DNA from: Mytilus trossulus
Lineage: Eukaryota > Mollusca > Bivalvia > Mytilida > Mytilidae
Direction of reading: 5' to 3'
Length of the DNA: 64,000 nt
NCBI RefSeq assembly: GCF_036588685.1
Contig: NC_086374.1
Span: 37,812,886-37,876,885, forward strand
Of this stretch, positions 1-12,700 are shown in pieces. Position numbers and translations under genes: made by a program. The notes beneath the pieces were generated by a model that made no database searches, was not told the origin of the DNA, and saw nothing but the letters and a program-made list of their open reading frames with translations. How positions within the stretch are numbered: the first letter of the stretch is position 1; every line of letters begins with the position of its first letter.

Positions 1-120
1 AATGAGCATCGTCATTTATTGTCCTAAATTGTCCTATTTTTTCTATCAAAGATAGGAGTACATTGGACTTGTATGGAAGTTTACGAAGCCAACCAAACAT
101 ACTCTGAAATGGTAATTAGT

Positions 121-477
121 TATCAAAGGTACCAGGTTTATACCTTAATACGCCAGACGTGCGTTTAGTCTACGTCAGACTCATCAGTGACGCTCAGATC
201 AAAATAGTTAGAAAGCCTAATAAGTACAAAGTTGAAGACCATTTATGACACAAAATTCCAAAAAAAGTTGTGCCAAATACGGTCATGGTGATCTATGCCT
301 GGGAGAAGAAAATCCGTAGTATATCGAATAATTCATACTTTTGCAAACAGTCAATTTATAAAAATGACCATATAATTGATATTCGTGGCAACACTGAAGA
401 GCTGACTACTGGGCTGGTGATACGTTCGGGGACGAAACGTCCACCAGCAGTGGCATCGACCCAGCGGTGTGAATAGT
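121..477 (+). repeat. Mytilus-type dispersed repeat R (near full unit)
   Basis: It runs from TATCAAAGGTACCAGG through CGCCAGACGTGCGTTTAG, AAAGTTGTGCCAAATACG and GATACGTTCGGGGACGAAAC to CGACCCAGCGGTGTGAATAG. It is the reference copy for R in this window. Further pieces are at 541-600, 990-1085 (diverged), 3162-3262, 37445-37655 with 42072-42206, 44476-44570 (- strand) and about 59630-59665. The open frame at 270-476 lies inside it and is not a gene. Confidence 0.8.
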
Positions 478-479
478 TA

Positions 480-1300
480 TGAAACGGAATTTTAGCGTTA
501 CGTTTGGTTAACGTTCAAACGTACGCTAACGATCGTTTTATGAAACGGCAGCCTGGCAGGCTTATAATTTAATACGCTAGACGCGCGTAAGCTGTTCTTC
601 TGCTGTACTAACGGCACTTGTCATGATGCTTGTTTCACTAACAAACCCAGCGATGGGTTGCACTTTATGAGGAAAGAGGACGGGATTTTTGCTCGTTCAT
701 CAGTCTTTTTAAGTGACGCAGATATACAATAACAGTTAACCAAATAATGATAGCGAATTCTTTAGTGGATTACTTCATCTTCGCCTTTCATGACCTTGGT
801 TTGATGCCTTCCTTGTAAGAAGCAACCATCTATCAAATGAATGATAAAGACACACGAATTATGGTATCTTCTAGTAGATATGCACTTCATTTACAGATGC
901 TGTTGGAATGTTGCTGTTATGGTTGATATTTCAAAAAGAATACTAGTAGTAAACAATTCTATGATTGTTCATGATAATGTTGTAGAAATCATTTATGATA
1001 ACCAGCTTATCATGTGGTACACCGATATACGTTTCGTGTACATAAGACTCATAAGTGTTGCTCAATTCAAACAGTGGGAGGACCATTTTTATTAAATTAA
1101 ATACAAATTTAAGGAACATAGAAAACGAAAAATTTCAAGGGGTGTTAGTCTTGTGGAATAATAAATTGAGTTTGCAAAAAGGAAAGTCACTATTCAAATG
1201 GCAAAATTAAAAGCGCAAACGAATGGATAAAAACTGTCATATTCTGGAATTCTCTTATGTGGACAATGGTGGATTAAACTACGTTTTTTAGCTAGCTAAA
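480..1300. other. Intergenic, repeat fragments only
   Basis: It holds fragments of repeat R (541-600, 990-1085) and, at 1138-1300, a piece of a second dispersed family (CGAATGGATAAAAACTGTCA) also seen at 25245-25500 and 36258-36434. No supported gene. Confidence 0.5.
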
Positions 1301-1304
1301 CCTC

Positions 1305-1493
1305 TCACTTGTATGAATTCTGTAATATATAAATTCTTCGTGATTCTGTAGGGATAACTTTGTGTGTCACGAGCACAATCTTATAAATTAAGTCTGTATA
1401 GTCTAAGAATGCACGAGCGTAACGTATTAATTGAGATATATATTCGCCATACGGAGAGTCAAAGGGAATGTTACTGTTATAAAATGGTAGCAT
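1305..1493 (-). pseudogene. Reverse-transcriptase fragment (palm/thumb border)
   Basis: Translation gives SNIPFDSPYGEYISQLIRYARA followed by LDYTDLIYKIVLVTHKVI. This is the conserved stretch that follows the catalytic palm in the bivalve RT family also found at 25990-26614. Only this piece remains. Probably Penelope-like or a related non-LTR element; the family name is uncertain. Confidence 0.6.
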
Positions 1494-2169
1494 ACACTAT
1501 AAATGTATTGCTTTGGGATACCATACAGCATATTTTGTTAAAAGTGAACAAAAAGGTAAAACATTTAACATAGCGGAATAATTCATCAGTATGACGCTTG
1601 AGTTTCTTTTTTTTATATACATATATTTGTTGAATTTGGAGGTAGTGAGCAGCAGGTCTTCAATATCGTTAGCAGTAAAAAAAAAAATACTTCCATTGAT
1701 CGTAAAAACAAATGCCAACAATAACAACTTGTTAGCTTTAAAAATATATATGTTTTGTGAATTTGATTAAATCTTCCATCATGATTTTTTCTCATCTCTG
1801 TATTGTTTTTATAAAGGGACATAACTACACTGTCTACTTATCGTGTATCGAAATAGGCCCTGCCTACTAACCTTATATGGAATATACACGGTCTCCACGC
1901 GGTTGCTTGTAACCAATCATATTCCTAGAAATGTATAGAAGGTAGGATAAATTGATGATATTCCTTCTATCAACATTCCATTGTTATTGGGTTCCGTTTA
2001 TATAGCCTCCATATATGTATTTCAAACATAAAAATTAAACGTATACCCAAAATTTGACACAAGTTGTCAACTCTGTATCAAAATCTATTACACAAGGACG
2101 ATTTTAATTTCATTATGACAAATCCCCCCAAAAAAACCTTAGCAACAATATACCCCTTTTACCCTCATA

Positions 2170-2275
2170 TTGGATATACATTTCCAAACTCATTCGGTAT
2201 TCAAGAGCTTAAAGCTGCTACTCATATTTTATAAAACTTCACCAGTGTATGAGCAGAAAGCTGTTTGACAAGGGT
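2170..2275 (+). pseudogene. Second reverse-transcriptase scrap, opposite strand
   Basis: CATTTCCAAACTCATTCGG... through GAGCAGAAAGCTGTTTGAC matches, with frameshifts, the YISQLIRY...QCLSRKL stretch of the RT copy on the - strand near 26.1 kb. It is about 100 bp and non-functional. A dispersed repeat follows immediately. Confidence 0.5.
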
Positions 2276-2512
2276 TATAAGTGTTTCTCGTTTTTCGTTT
2301 TTATGTTGGTTTTCCGGTTTTAATGGTTGTACACTAGTAATGTGTGTGGCCCTTTTGTAGCTTGCTGTTCGGTGTTAGTCAAGACCTCATGTCGAAGGCT
2401 GTACGTACGTTGACCTATGATAGTTTACTTTTACAAATTGTGACTTGAATGGAGAGAATACGGTTGTCTCATTTTGGCACTCATACTACATCTTCTTATA
2501 TCTTTTATGTCA
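2276..2512 (+). repeat. Dispersed bivalve repeat M (diverged copy)
   Basis: Ends TTGTCTCATTTTGGCACTC then CATACTACATCTTCTTATA. This is the common 3' end of family M, whose other copies are 11470-11735, 15165-15585, 20275-20470, 23340-23392, 24660-24990, 53075-53275 and 56735-57105 on + and 42633-42830 on -. Confidence 0.7.
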
Positions 2513-3825
2513 AAGAACTCTCGTCCTTTTTCTAAAACAAAGTTTATCAGAAAAAAAACAAAGACCATGTCGATAAAAAATCTGTATAAACTTCACAAAA
2601 ATTCAGTAAATTATAAACTGTATTGATTTTAGGACAACATAAACAGTATTGCTTTCAGAACAATTAAAACTGTATTGCTTCTTTGTTGAGTCCTGTGTTT
2701 TCTTGAACAGTCAAAACATTCCAAATTCTGATTAAAACGTGTTACACCTAATTTATACTGCTATTTTTAAAAGATTTTGCTTTACCTGATTTCAACAAGA
2801 TTTAAGAAAAATACAGGTAGAAGTTACAAAAATTAAATCGAAATTGAACATAGGCATAAAATAATGTAATAATGACGTTTTTCATACAATAGTATTCAGA
2901 TATAAATCAAAAGAACAGATTAAAGTTAATACGAGTTTTGTACACAGTTTAGGAATTGTCCGTTAAATCGTAAGTCTATCTGAAGTAGACGTATTAATAA
3001 ACTTTAAGGTTAAAGTTATTTGTGATGTTTATTCTCAACCATGGACTGTATTTGAATGTTCTCTGTGTTGATGCATATTGCACGTTGGTTGGAGACTAGT
3101 TTGTACTGCAATCGTTTTATTTAAGAAGTCAAAATGCGATGACTGAATAAACTCATTAAGATACCAGGATTAAAATTTTGTACGTCAGACGCGCGTTTTG
3201 CCTACAAAAGACTCATCCAATCAAAACATTTAAAAAAATCAGTTTGAAGTTAAAGAGCATTGTATGAATATGTTATTATCATATATCGCGAAGTAGGCAC
3301 CGATGACGTCATCTTTCCTACAAAAAAAACAAATGACGTAGAAGTTACGAATTCAGCTACAAACAGATATCGGAGATAAAATCTTCATTTCAATGTCATT
3401 GATACTGCATGCTGATAAGGATGTTTATGTTATTCGGCAATGAACATGCGGAAATATCGTCACAAAAAACACATTAGACACAACCACAACAATTAGTCAA
3501 TTACTTAAACTGTCTCTTTTATGTATACAACCTTTTTGATAAAACTGGCTATTAAAGATCAAAGTGTGACCTCAATGTTGACTGTTCGCAAGAATATTGC
3601 ATTCTCAGAAGTAACATGACATGCCACATCATGCGGCGTTAACACATCTCAATATATATGTTACGCTTGTACATGTTCTCTGTCTTTATATAATTCATTA
3701 AAAGGGATGTGCTCCATTACAAAAACTGATCCAAAAGAATTTTGAGGAAGACCAAATAAAATTGACGCGACGCCCGTTTTGTTGTCCCTATAACGAATTG
3801 GCTGAGTAATACGATGTTTCCTATT
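2513..3825. other. Intergenic, AT-rich
   Basis: Apart from an R fragment at 3162-3262 (CGTCAGACGCGCGTTTTGCC) I see no gene or ordered structure. Confidence 0.4.
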
Positions 3826-4100
3826 GTCTCAACTCACTACAGGGATATGTTATCGCGATATCAACTCACTATAGCGGTATGTGTTCGCGATCTCAACCCA
3901 CTATAGCGGTATGTGTTCGCGATTTCAACTCACTATAGCGATATGTGTTCGCGATCTCAACTCACTATATAGCGTCGCTGCGATATGTGTTCGCGATCTC
4001 AACTCACTAAAGCGAAATGTGTTCGCGATTTCAACTCACTATAGCGATATGTGTTCGCGATCTCAACTCACTATAGCGATATGTTCTCGCGATCTCAGAT
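3826..4100 (+). repeat. 32-bp tandem array with a TCGCGA core
   Basis: About eight copies of a unit CACTATAGCGATATGTGTTC plus GCGATCTCAACT, with substitutions and one internal insertion (TATAGCGTCGCTG near 3970). Nearly every copy carries the TCGCGA palindrome. The open frame across it is a consequence of the repeat. Confidence 0.9.
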
Positions 4101-6242
4101 TTTCAGATACACCAGAATAGACGTCTAATCTGACCTACCGATTTTGACCTAATGCTAATAGTGAAATTCTGACTGATTGTGGGTTTGCGTGGTGATCGAT
4201 GCATTCATAGAAGATTACTCCCACCCTATTAACAAACTCGATCTCGATACCTTTTAGCTCATAGTTTGTCTTACAATGATTGGTAACCTTTTTGATGAAT
4301 TTATGAGATTGTGCGCTTTGCATTCATAATAGAAGCCTCCAAATTAAGAAATTGGTTTGCAATCTAAGCATACTATATCCCAAACAATGGCCAATAGGAA
4401 ATAGCAAACTATATTTGCTGACAAAAATTGCCAGTAACCAATATTTCGATAATTTTATTGCTTGATTTATTTAATGAATTATGTAATCAAATGTATATAC
4501 CACCTGGTTTGATCAATGACTTTAGTGTTTATATTAGTTAGTATGATTATAGTTTTGAATGTTAATGCTGCTGTCATTAATTTAATTTTTGTCATCGTTC
4601 TCGAACTAATGATGTTACTATTCAAATATGTCTCAATATCATCTATGCATGACATATTTGCCATTAGGCGTTAAGCAACTAAAAATCAGTCCGCTTCTGG
4701 TTGATAGATTTAGATTAGCAGAACAGGTTACACAACAGCCTGTTGTAAGGCGGTGTTCCTTTAATTGCATTGCTGAGTAGTGCTTGTTTAACAGATGCAT
4801 GCATTGCATTTCATTACAGATCCAGTATGACAAACTTGCAGTACATGTCTACAACTGACAAACAAATGTAGTTCCGTGTTAGATTAGGGTAAATGACTCA
4901 CTAATCTTAGGTTTGATCATATTAACACTGAATTGCCAATATGTAGGAAGAACAAAAGAAATTGTTTTGTCGGCTCCTTTGAAGTAAGATAATACTGAAG
5001 AGACGATTAATCCAATACACATTCAGGTAATGGCTTTCAATATCCGGCGGTTACTTCAAAGAGAACCAAAGAAGTGTCGGTCTGAAGTATCTGTATTTAC
5101 CCAATCACTTAATCCTATTGTGTTCTTATTGTTCATAACTAAGCACATAATAGAATATAGAGAAAAACCGAAAGCAGATCCAATTTCCTCCTTGTTCATT
5201 TTACATTGTAATTAATTATAAAGGCAAAATTATTGAAATCCAATCAGACTACAGAAATATTATACTGACAAATGAATTATGTATTTTTAACATGTATCGG
5301 TCAACAAAGGGTTCAAATTTCGCACTTGCAAAATTCCACAAATACTTGATTTTTCTGTCTATAAATCATTTAATTTTTGACAGTTGAACTATGAACTGAA
5401 CGTTAGATTTTCACTGTGACGAATGAAATTATGAAACTATAATAACGATCAACATCTGTTATATAAATCTAACTACTGGCAATAAATTCATTATTATATT
5501 CATCAAATATTAATAAAATTTCTTCAACTTTGTAATAAGTATCTATAAATGACAAATATGTTAATTCATCATATAATAAAGTTAGTTTAACCCAATGACA
5601 GACCTTCTTATGTAAAGAAATCGCTGTATCTGTTTAATAACAATGTTGATTACAGTAATAGTTTTACCTATGTTTTCCGTATAGATATACTTAGGTAAGT
5701 ATTACCTGAGCATAGGTAATACTTGCTACTTTATTAATGATTTCGTGTTGTAGTTCTTCAATTTTCCGCACTTTGCTTTAACATATAAACACACTGGCAG
5801 TTTACCAATAGTGATTAATGGATTGAAAACCCATCCAATTAGATCTACTAGATTTATAAAGGTCGTATTCTATTGGACAGAGATGTTGACCTGAAAGGTC
5901 ACTTCTCTATTCGATTATTTTTTCTATTGTCGAAAACTTTGATTTTTAAGCTCCGAGACACGAGATCATTATTCAAAGATTGTTACCCGCACAGATATCT
6001 GTATCGGATAATATATATTATCACACCTATTGGAATACGTTATATTATCATTCATGAAACTGCTATGAAAGGAGACTTGACAATTATCTTGAATATTAAC
6101 TTTTACAGGTCAATATAGAATTTCACATGGAAATTAAATCGGATAACCATATCTTCAGATTCAAAGGGTAAACAAATGCGCGAAAAATACGACTTATCTC
6201 TTTTTAATTTTTATTCGCTATTTGAAATAATTAATAAATAAA
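4101..6242. other. Upstream region of gene 1
   Basis: AT-rich with no supported coding exon. One hairpin with an 11-bp perfect stem (AAGTATTACCT/AGGTAATACTT) lies at 5697-5724. Promoter and 5' UTR exons of gene 1 would lie here, but I cannot place them. Confidence 0.4.
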
Positions 6243-6711
6243 ATGAAAGAAGTGAAAAACCTGTATTCAATTTTAATTGGAATTTTCAATGTATATTCCG
6301 TAGTTTGTGTTGTTCCTTACATTACAGATAATAGTTCCGAAAATCTAAGACTTGATGATGGAAACTGGTCTGGACCAAGAGACTCGAGAGAAAGCGAATG
6401 GGTTAAAGGTGCTTTCAATTATGTTCAAAATTTAAAATGTGAAGATGTATTTTTTACAACAGAAAAAGAATGTCTGGCTTTATTGACAGTTACTAAGTCA
6501 TCTTATGTTGTACATGTAGCACCATTTAGTGGTCATCGGACTTACGAAACAGTGTTACCAGAAGAAGTATTAACAAGAAAAGACAATAACCATCAGGGGG
6601 TTTTAGTACTAGACCCGTATCCAACAGCTAATTTTGGACATCTTGTGATAGTGTTTTTCATTGATTACAAAGATAAACGTACATGTGATTCTGAAAACGG
6701 AATATTTCTAG
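6243..6711 (+). CDS. Gene 1 exon 1 (signal peptide and N-terminal domain)
   Basis: The exon encodes residues 1-156 plus the first base of codon 157. It ends at a consensus donor, CTAG|GTAAGT, at 6711/6712. It carries the signal-peptide-like N terminus and a soluble region with Cys pairs (KCEDVFF, ECLALL). Reading through the donor meets a stop within 17 bases, which supports splicing here. No TATA box or initiator stands out in the AT-rich sequence just upstream. Confidence 0.75.
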
Positions 6712-9700
6712 GTAAGTCTAGTATATAATATATTACTGTTGTCAGCAATGACAAGATTAGATTAATGCATTACTATTTTTTACCCTTTTGTGTTCTTGCG
6801 TTTCTTGTATGCTCCTTTCTCCAAGGGCATCTGATTTTCAAATATGTTATTGAAATGTCACTAGATTACAGAATGGAAAAGATACCACTTAAATTTTGAC
6901 TGTTTTCTCCCAAATGATATGAATTTAAGATTGTCAAGAAATAGGTTGTACTTTGATTTTATTTCACATCATTGACATTTTCAAAAAGTCTTTCAATGTT
7001 TCCCCTTAATTCTTTAATTATGTACGTTTGTGTTTTCAAACATACGGTATTTTTGAACATGAACTTGAAGACTGTTAATTGTAAAACATTTACAAAACAA
7101 AAAAAATCAAGAAAATTTAGAAGGGTGTTGAAACAAACAAAAAATTAGACGCTCCTTTCGGGCTATTACAGTTACATTTTTAACAAAATCTAATTCATAA
7201 CCGGAAGTAACGCTTTGTATTATCTATACTGCATGTAGGTAAACATTTTCACAGCATTGTGTATAGAATTTGCAATGTTATTTTTGTATGTCAAATTGTT
7301 GTATAGTAGAATCAAGTAGTTACATCACAACTGTTATTGTTGACTAATCAATTTATAAACAGACACAGGTTAAAAAGCGCATACCTTTTTGGCTTAAAAA
7401 TAGACTAGGTTGTATAAATATTTCAGGTAGAAAAGTTAACGTCATATCTTTTTTAAACGAACTTTTTTTATAGAACATTGTGATTCAAAATCAACTAATT
7501 ATTGGAGTAAAATAAAAATATAATTTTAATCGCCAAATACAGAAAATCGCTGAAGAAAATGAAAAATCAATTGTTGACTTTCTTGCACTCGTGAGATACT
7601 CATCTTATTGCATAAGTTACTTTAACATATTATCAGTACAGAGCTATCCTTATTCATACTCAAATTATTTGGTGAATGAAAACTCATCTGTATCGTAATC
7701 CAAAGATACATTGCCCTCGACCTCAGTATATTACATGCATCATCAGAGCATGCATCAGCACATCAAAAATAGAAAATCGTAAATATTTTGAATGTTGACT
7801 TTATATGTATGATGAAAACATGGTATTAAAAGTATGAACATCTGTGCTTTACAAAATGTATTTTTGAAAACATTGAACTTAAAAAACGACCTCTCTAAAA
7901 CTTTGAATTATAAAATATGCCAATTTTCAGGTAGACCTATCACTATAGCTTTATCTGCAAGTGTTCAAGGTAAACCACACATACAGTACTACTTTTGGGA
8001 AACATTGATAGCTATTAAATAAACACAGCATTGAAGCAGAGAAGAATCAAATGGAATGTTTTTAATTTTAGCTGCACTTCAATACAATTAGCTCTGAATA
8101 AATTTTACCACGCATCTTCCCATTTAACCATAACATGTCGATATTAAACTGATTCCGTACTATCAATAATTTAATAACAATGACATACAATTTATTCTTT
8201 ATTTCAGTAAGATAAATAAAAGTGGACCAAATGTTAGAGAGCTTAACTGATGTTTCAAACTGCGTATTGAGAGTTAAATCCTCTCTGCTTTTTTATAAAA
8301 TTTTGATTAGAGCTTTTTGCAATACAGAATCTAATTTAATAGCAAACTACTATATATTTGACTACTGAAAAGTAACGATAAACAATAGTATCAGGTGTCC
8401 CTCAAATAAAAATAGGATCCCGCTTCTAGAATACCTTAACGGGATTTATACGTAAGCCGGTATAAAATCAAAAGGTTTAACAAGCTTGTGTATGTAATGA
8501 GATTGTAACTTAGGAATGTATACAGGTGTTAAAGGTAAAACTCTTTTCACTAAACGTTTGATGTTCTTTAAACCGCCGATCATCAGTTTTACATAGCTAT
8601 AAATATCACACTGTAAAAATCCTTGTTTTCTAAAACCGATATGTTCATCTATTTTTGTATATTGTGAGCTTTGATTATTTTATTAAAAGCAATAATAATG
8701 ATTGTTTGATTTTTTTATTACTTTTTTTATCTCTTTCTCAAAAGTTTGACTTTTTCGAACAACGTTTAGAACATGTGTGTATGTATGTGCGAAAACTTGC
8801 GCCTATGGAATACAACAAAACTCTTAAAAAATATCCAAAGGACTTTAATAGTGAGAATGTACAATTGTATTACTGAAAACAATGTTCCTAACTGAAGAAA
8901 CAAACGGCTTCAAATGAATTTAATCATCTTCAGCAATGTTGTTGATAAGGGCATTTCTATCATGTCGCGAAAAATAAAGCAGATATCACTTTCTGGCGTT
9001 GCTGTTGATATCGGCGTCATGTTTTTCAGCATTTTTTTCCCTCTCATATTTAACCCAAGTATACTAATATATTATTACTATTGGATACATTTACAATTGA
9101 TAAAAGTTAAATGTTATTGAATATGCAACTACTTGTTGACTGAAAGCATTATACATTTCATAATAAGTTTATATTAAGCTTAATAACGAAGAACAGTTTG
9201 ATTCAGGAAAACTGACCACAAATTAAGTTTTACATGAAGCATCTTCTCTTCGGTCATCCATAGCGCATTGAATTTGCACCGTTAAATAAATTCTGATAGG
9301 GGTCACTCATAATTTTTGGAAATGCTGTTACATTAACATCCCCGGCAATATCTCATCTGATTTCATAGTTATGCTTCGTGTATTGAATTTGAAGTAATTG
9401 CTTTTATTTATGTTACGTTTTTTCAATTGTGTTGCTAAGCAGGTAATACATCAACTACTTTGTTTAATAATTGATTTCAGACTAAACGTTTTACAGTTTC
9501 TAAAAAGTAAAATACAGCTGAGCATACTTTTCAGGTATTGTTTTTAAAATAAAGAAAGAAAGATTTGTTTCCGGGCTAAAAATTAAATAATTTGAACAAA
9601 TATATTTCCTTGTACAATTAAAATTTTAAATTATAAAAATTCACATAAGATGTTTGTAGCAGCTCTCTATTCAGATTAACAAAAGTCTGTATTCACGTTA

Positions 9701-12700
9701 CTTTCTCGGCGATTTTAAACAGGTGGTGTGACCCACTGTGACAGAGATTTGTAAGCTATTAATTGAGAAAAAGGGAACATACAACAGGTTAAAGGAATTC
9801 TAATTACTTTAAAACATATTCAGGGTGGTCTTGAAAACTTGTATTTTCTGTACAGATAGTTTAATCCTTTACATGGTTATTTTGAAATCATTCTGTTTAG
9901 AGATTAATCTCATGCATGTTTAATATCCACTCATTTTCTGTACAGAAATTGAATCCTTTTCACGGTTACATATATACTAATGAATATATGATCAAAATAA
10001 AAAAAAGTTTCGGAATATCGAAACTACTATTTTTAACGGTACATTATTGGTTGACTTAGAAGATGTTTGCTCCTGTTGGAATGGATTTGTACTTAACCTT
10101 GTGAAATTATTCTGTTGTTTGTGTTCCTGTGTTGTTATTTTGTTTCATTACTACCAAAAAAAATCCATGTTGCAAAAATGATAATAATACACAATTTGTA
10201 ATTGCATCTACTTATGTTGATGCATTTCTCGCGTGAAAAGCAGATGTCCGGTTCTTCAGGTAATTGAATCTAAAGTGGTAACGCAATGTGAGAACAATAG
10301 TAGATGTCTGTTGATGCTCAAAGCACTAAGTAACACAACATTGAAATATGGCGGTTCTTTACTTATTGATGTTATATAATGCATCGAAGTATTGTTTCCG
10401 AATTTACCTTCAACCTTCAATTTAAATCTTATAAGGACACACAATTAAAGAAACATATTATTATAGCAGAAACATATTAAATCGGCATTTATATAAAAGA
10501 GTAACAACCAGAGAACTCTTGAACAACCGAAAAAGTTATGTGTGTTTGACATCAATTTAGATATTCAGTGATGAAAAAAGAACCATTGAAGTAATTTAGC
10601 TTTCAACTTCATTTGACAATATTGTGTGACAAAGTTTAACTTGATCAAATGATAAACATTGTATATGTATTTACTTTGACCATTTATTGCTAGATTGCAT
10701 GTTGCAGTTATTAAAAGCCTATTATTGGGGGGAATGTTAGTAGAAATCTTCAACGATCAGTTTAAGTAAAAGATTGTTTGGTCCTTCTCTTTGACTTTGA
10801 TGTGAACTACTTGATTTGTTTTAGTTCATCGCGTACTTCTTTATTTCTGTGATGGAATGTCATTCCATCACAGAAATAAAGAAGTATTATGTCTGTCCTC
10901 TCAAAGCCTTGTCGACACTAAATCATATAACATGACCTTAAAACAACAACAATAATCATTTTGATTTTTATTCGGCTAGTTTTTGTAATTCACTGGGTAC
11001 AGCTGTCAATCAAATTTAAAATTTAAGGCGTGACATTGTTTTTAAATTAACTTTGATTGTTTAGAAAGTACAAAAATATTAAAAGAGAAAAGAATCAAGT
11101 TATACAAAAATTAAAAAAAGAATTAAAATGATAAAATCGTGTTAAACAATTAATAGAATTTTTTCTATTTAGTATTTTGTGTTTTATGGAAAGTTTCCAT
11201 ATTCATTCGATTTTATAGATTAAATTAATAGGGTATAGGCATATAGTTTTATTAATATTCTTTGCATATTGAATTATGTAAAAGGGTGTGGCAAAATAGG
11301 TATTTCGTATTTATTTTTTATCAATGACCATAAGTGTTTCTGTTTAATTGTACATGTTGTACGAAGAGTATAAACTGATTCGGGTTTCAACACATAACTT
11401 CGATTTCTTGTTAATAAAACCGTTGATTGACATATAGAATTGTTATCGTTATTACCAGCATCAAGTCTGACATAACATTTGTTTGTATTTGTCGTTTGTT
11501 TATGTGTATCATATTTGTTTTTCGTTCATTTTTTTACATAAATAAGGCCGTTAGTTTTCTCGTTTGAATTGTTTTACATTGTTTTATCGTTTCCTTTTAT
11601 AGCTGACTATGCGGTATGAGCTTTGCTCTTTGTTGAAGGCCGTACGGTTATCTATAGTTGTTAATGTTTGTGTCATTTTGGTCTTTTGTGGATAGTTGTC
11701 TCATTGGCAATCATACCACATCTTCTTTTTTATATTTATTATAAAAGAGGTGTATGGTAATAGGAAAATAACAATTGAATGTCAAGCATATCTATAATGC
11801 ATGTATTGTTTACATAACAATCAAATTTTAAAGTGTACAATGATGATGATTGATGATAATTGTTCTTCCTTACCTTTTGACCTTATAGCAGAAATGTCTA
11901 AATATTTAAATAAGCACTAATCCCTGTTATAAACACATTTTTTTCTAGGATGGCTTCAAGTTTTTATAAGATTCGCACAATTTAAACAATATTCAAATTA
12001 AATAAAGCAATTAATGGGACTGCAAGCCTAGGGTGGTATCACTAGCTATGTAGCCATCCAGATAGGGTATATTGCTGGGGACTTCATGCATCGTATGACT
12101 TGTATGGTATCGTTATGATTAGCAGGATATAGTACTAGTGATAAAACTGCTGGTGCATCCGGTCCCGGATTGCACCACTTACTAGGAAGGCAGTTCAATA
12201 GCTGTCACTCCAACAGTAAATTCGGTCCGGTAGTAAACTTTATTCTCCGAAATTTGTTTCCTAGGTAATAGCAAAAAACTAATTTCCTAGTAATAAAGTC
12301 CTTAAGGTTGATACAGTTTTTTCTCTAGGAGAAAATTCCTATTTAAATTTTAATTCTGAAGACAATGATTAATGTTAATTCAGATTTTCCACAGCTGGTT
12401 TTCGTGCCTTAGTGTTAGTTGCTGTACCTCTAAAGGCTCCAGCATTACCAATTGACTTCTAATAGTAGATAAATGTGTAAATGGTGCAATAAAAAAATCT
12501 ATTTTATAATGTTCAGCATTTTCAACACCTGACTGTTAATCAGGTTTATTTTATTGCTGTACATTTTCATATTAAACGGCCCTATTTGTGTTTGTTTTAT
12601 GTTACTGACTGATGCAAACCACTTATTGATGTTCAAGAAAAGCATTTATTCGTTATCAATGTATAAATGTTTGAATTTGTTCACCTGGTACATTTTGAAG

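Noticed and set aside
3826..4100. CRISPR-like array of regularly spaced repeats
   Set aside because: Units are contiguous 32-bp tandem copies without unique spacers, in a eukaryotic genome.
12000..12340. Higher-GC stretch in gene 1 intron 1 (CCTAGG motifs, TCCGGTCCCGG) as an ncRNA or exon
   Set aside because: No consistent frame with splice sites and no RNA fold I could support.
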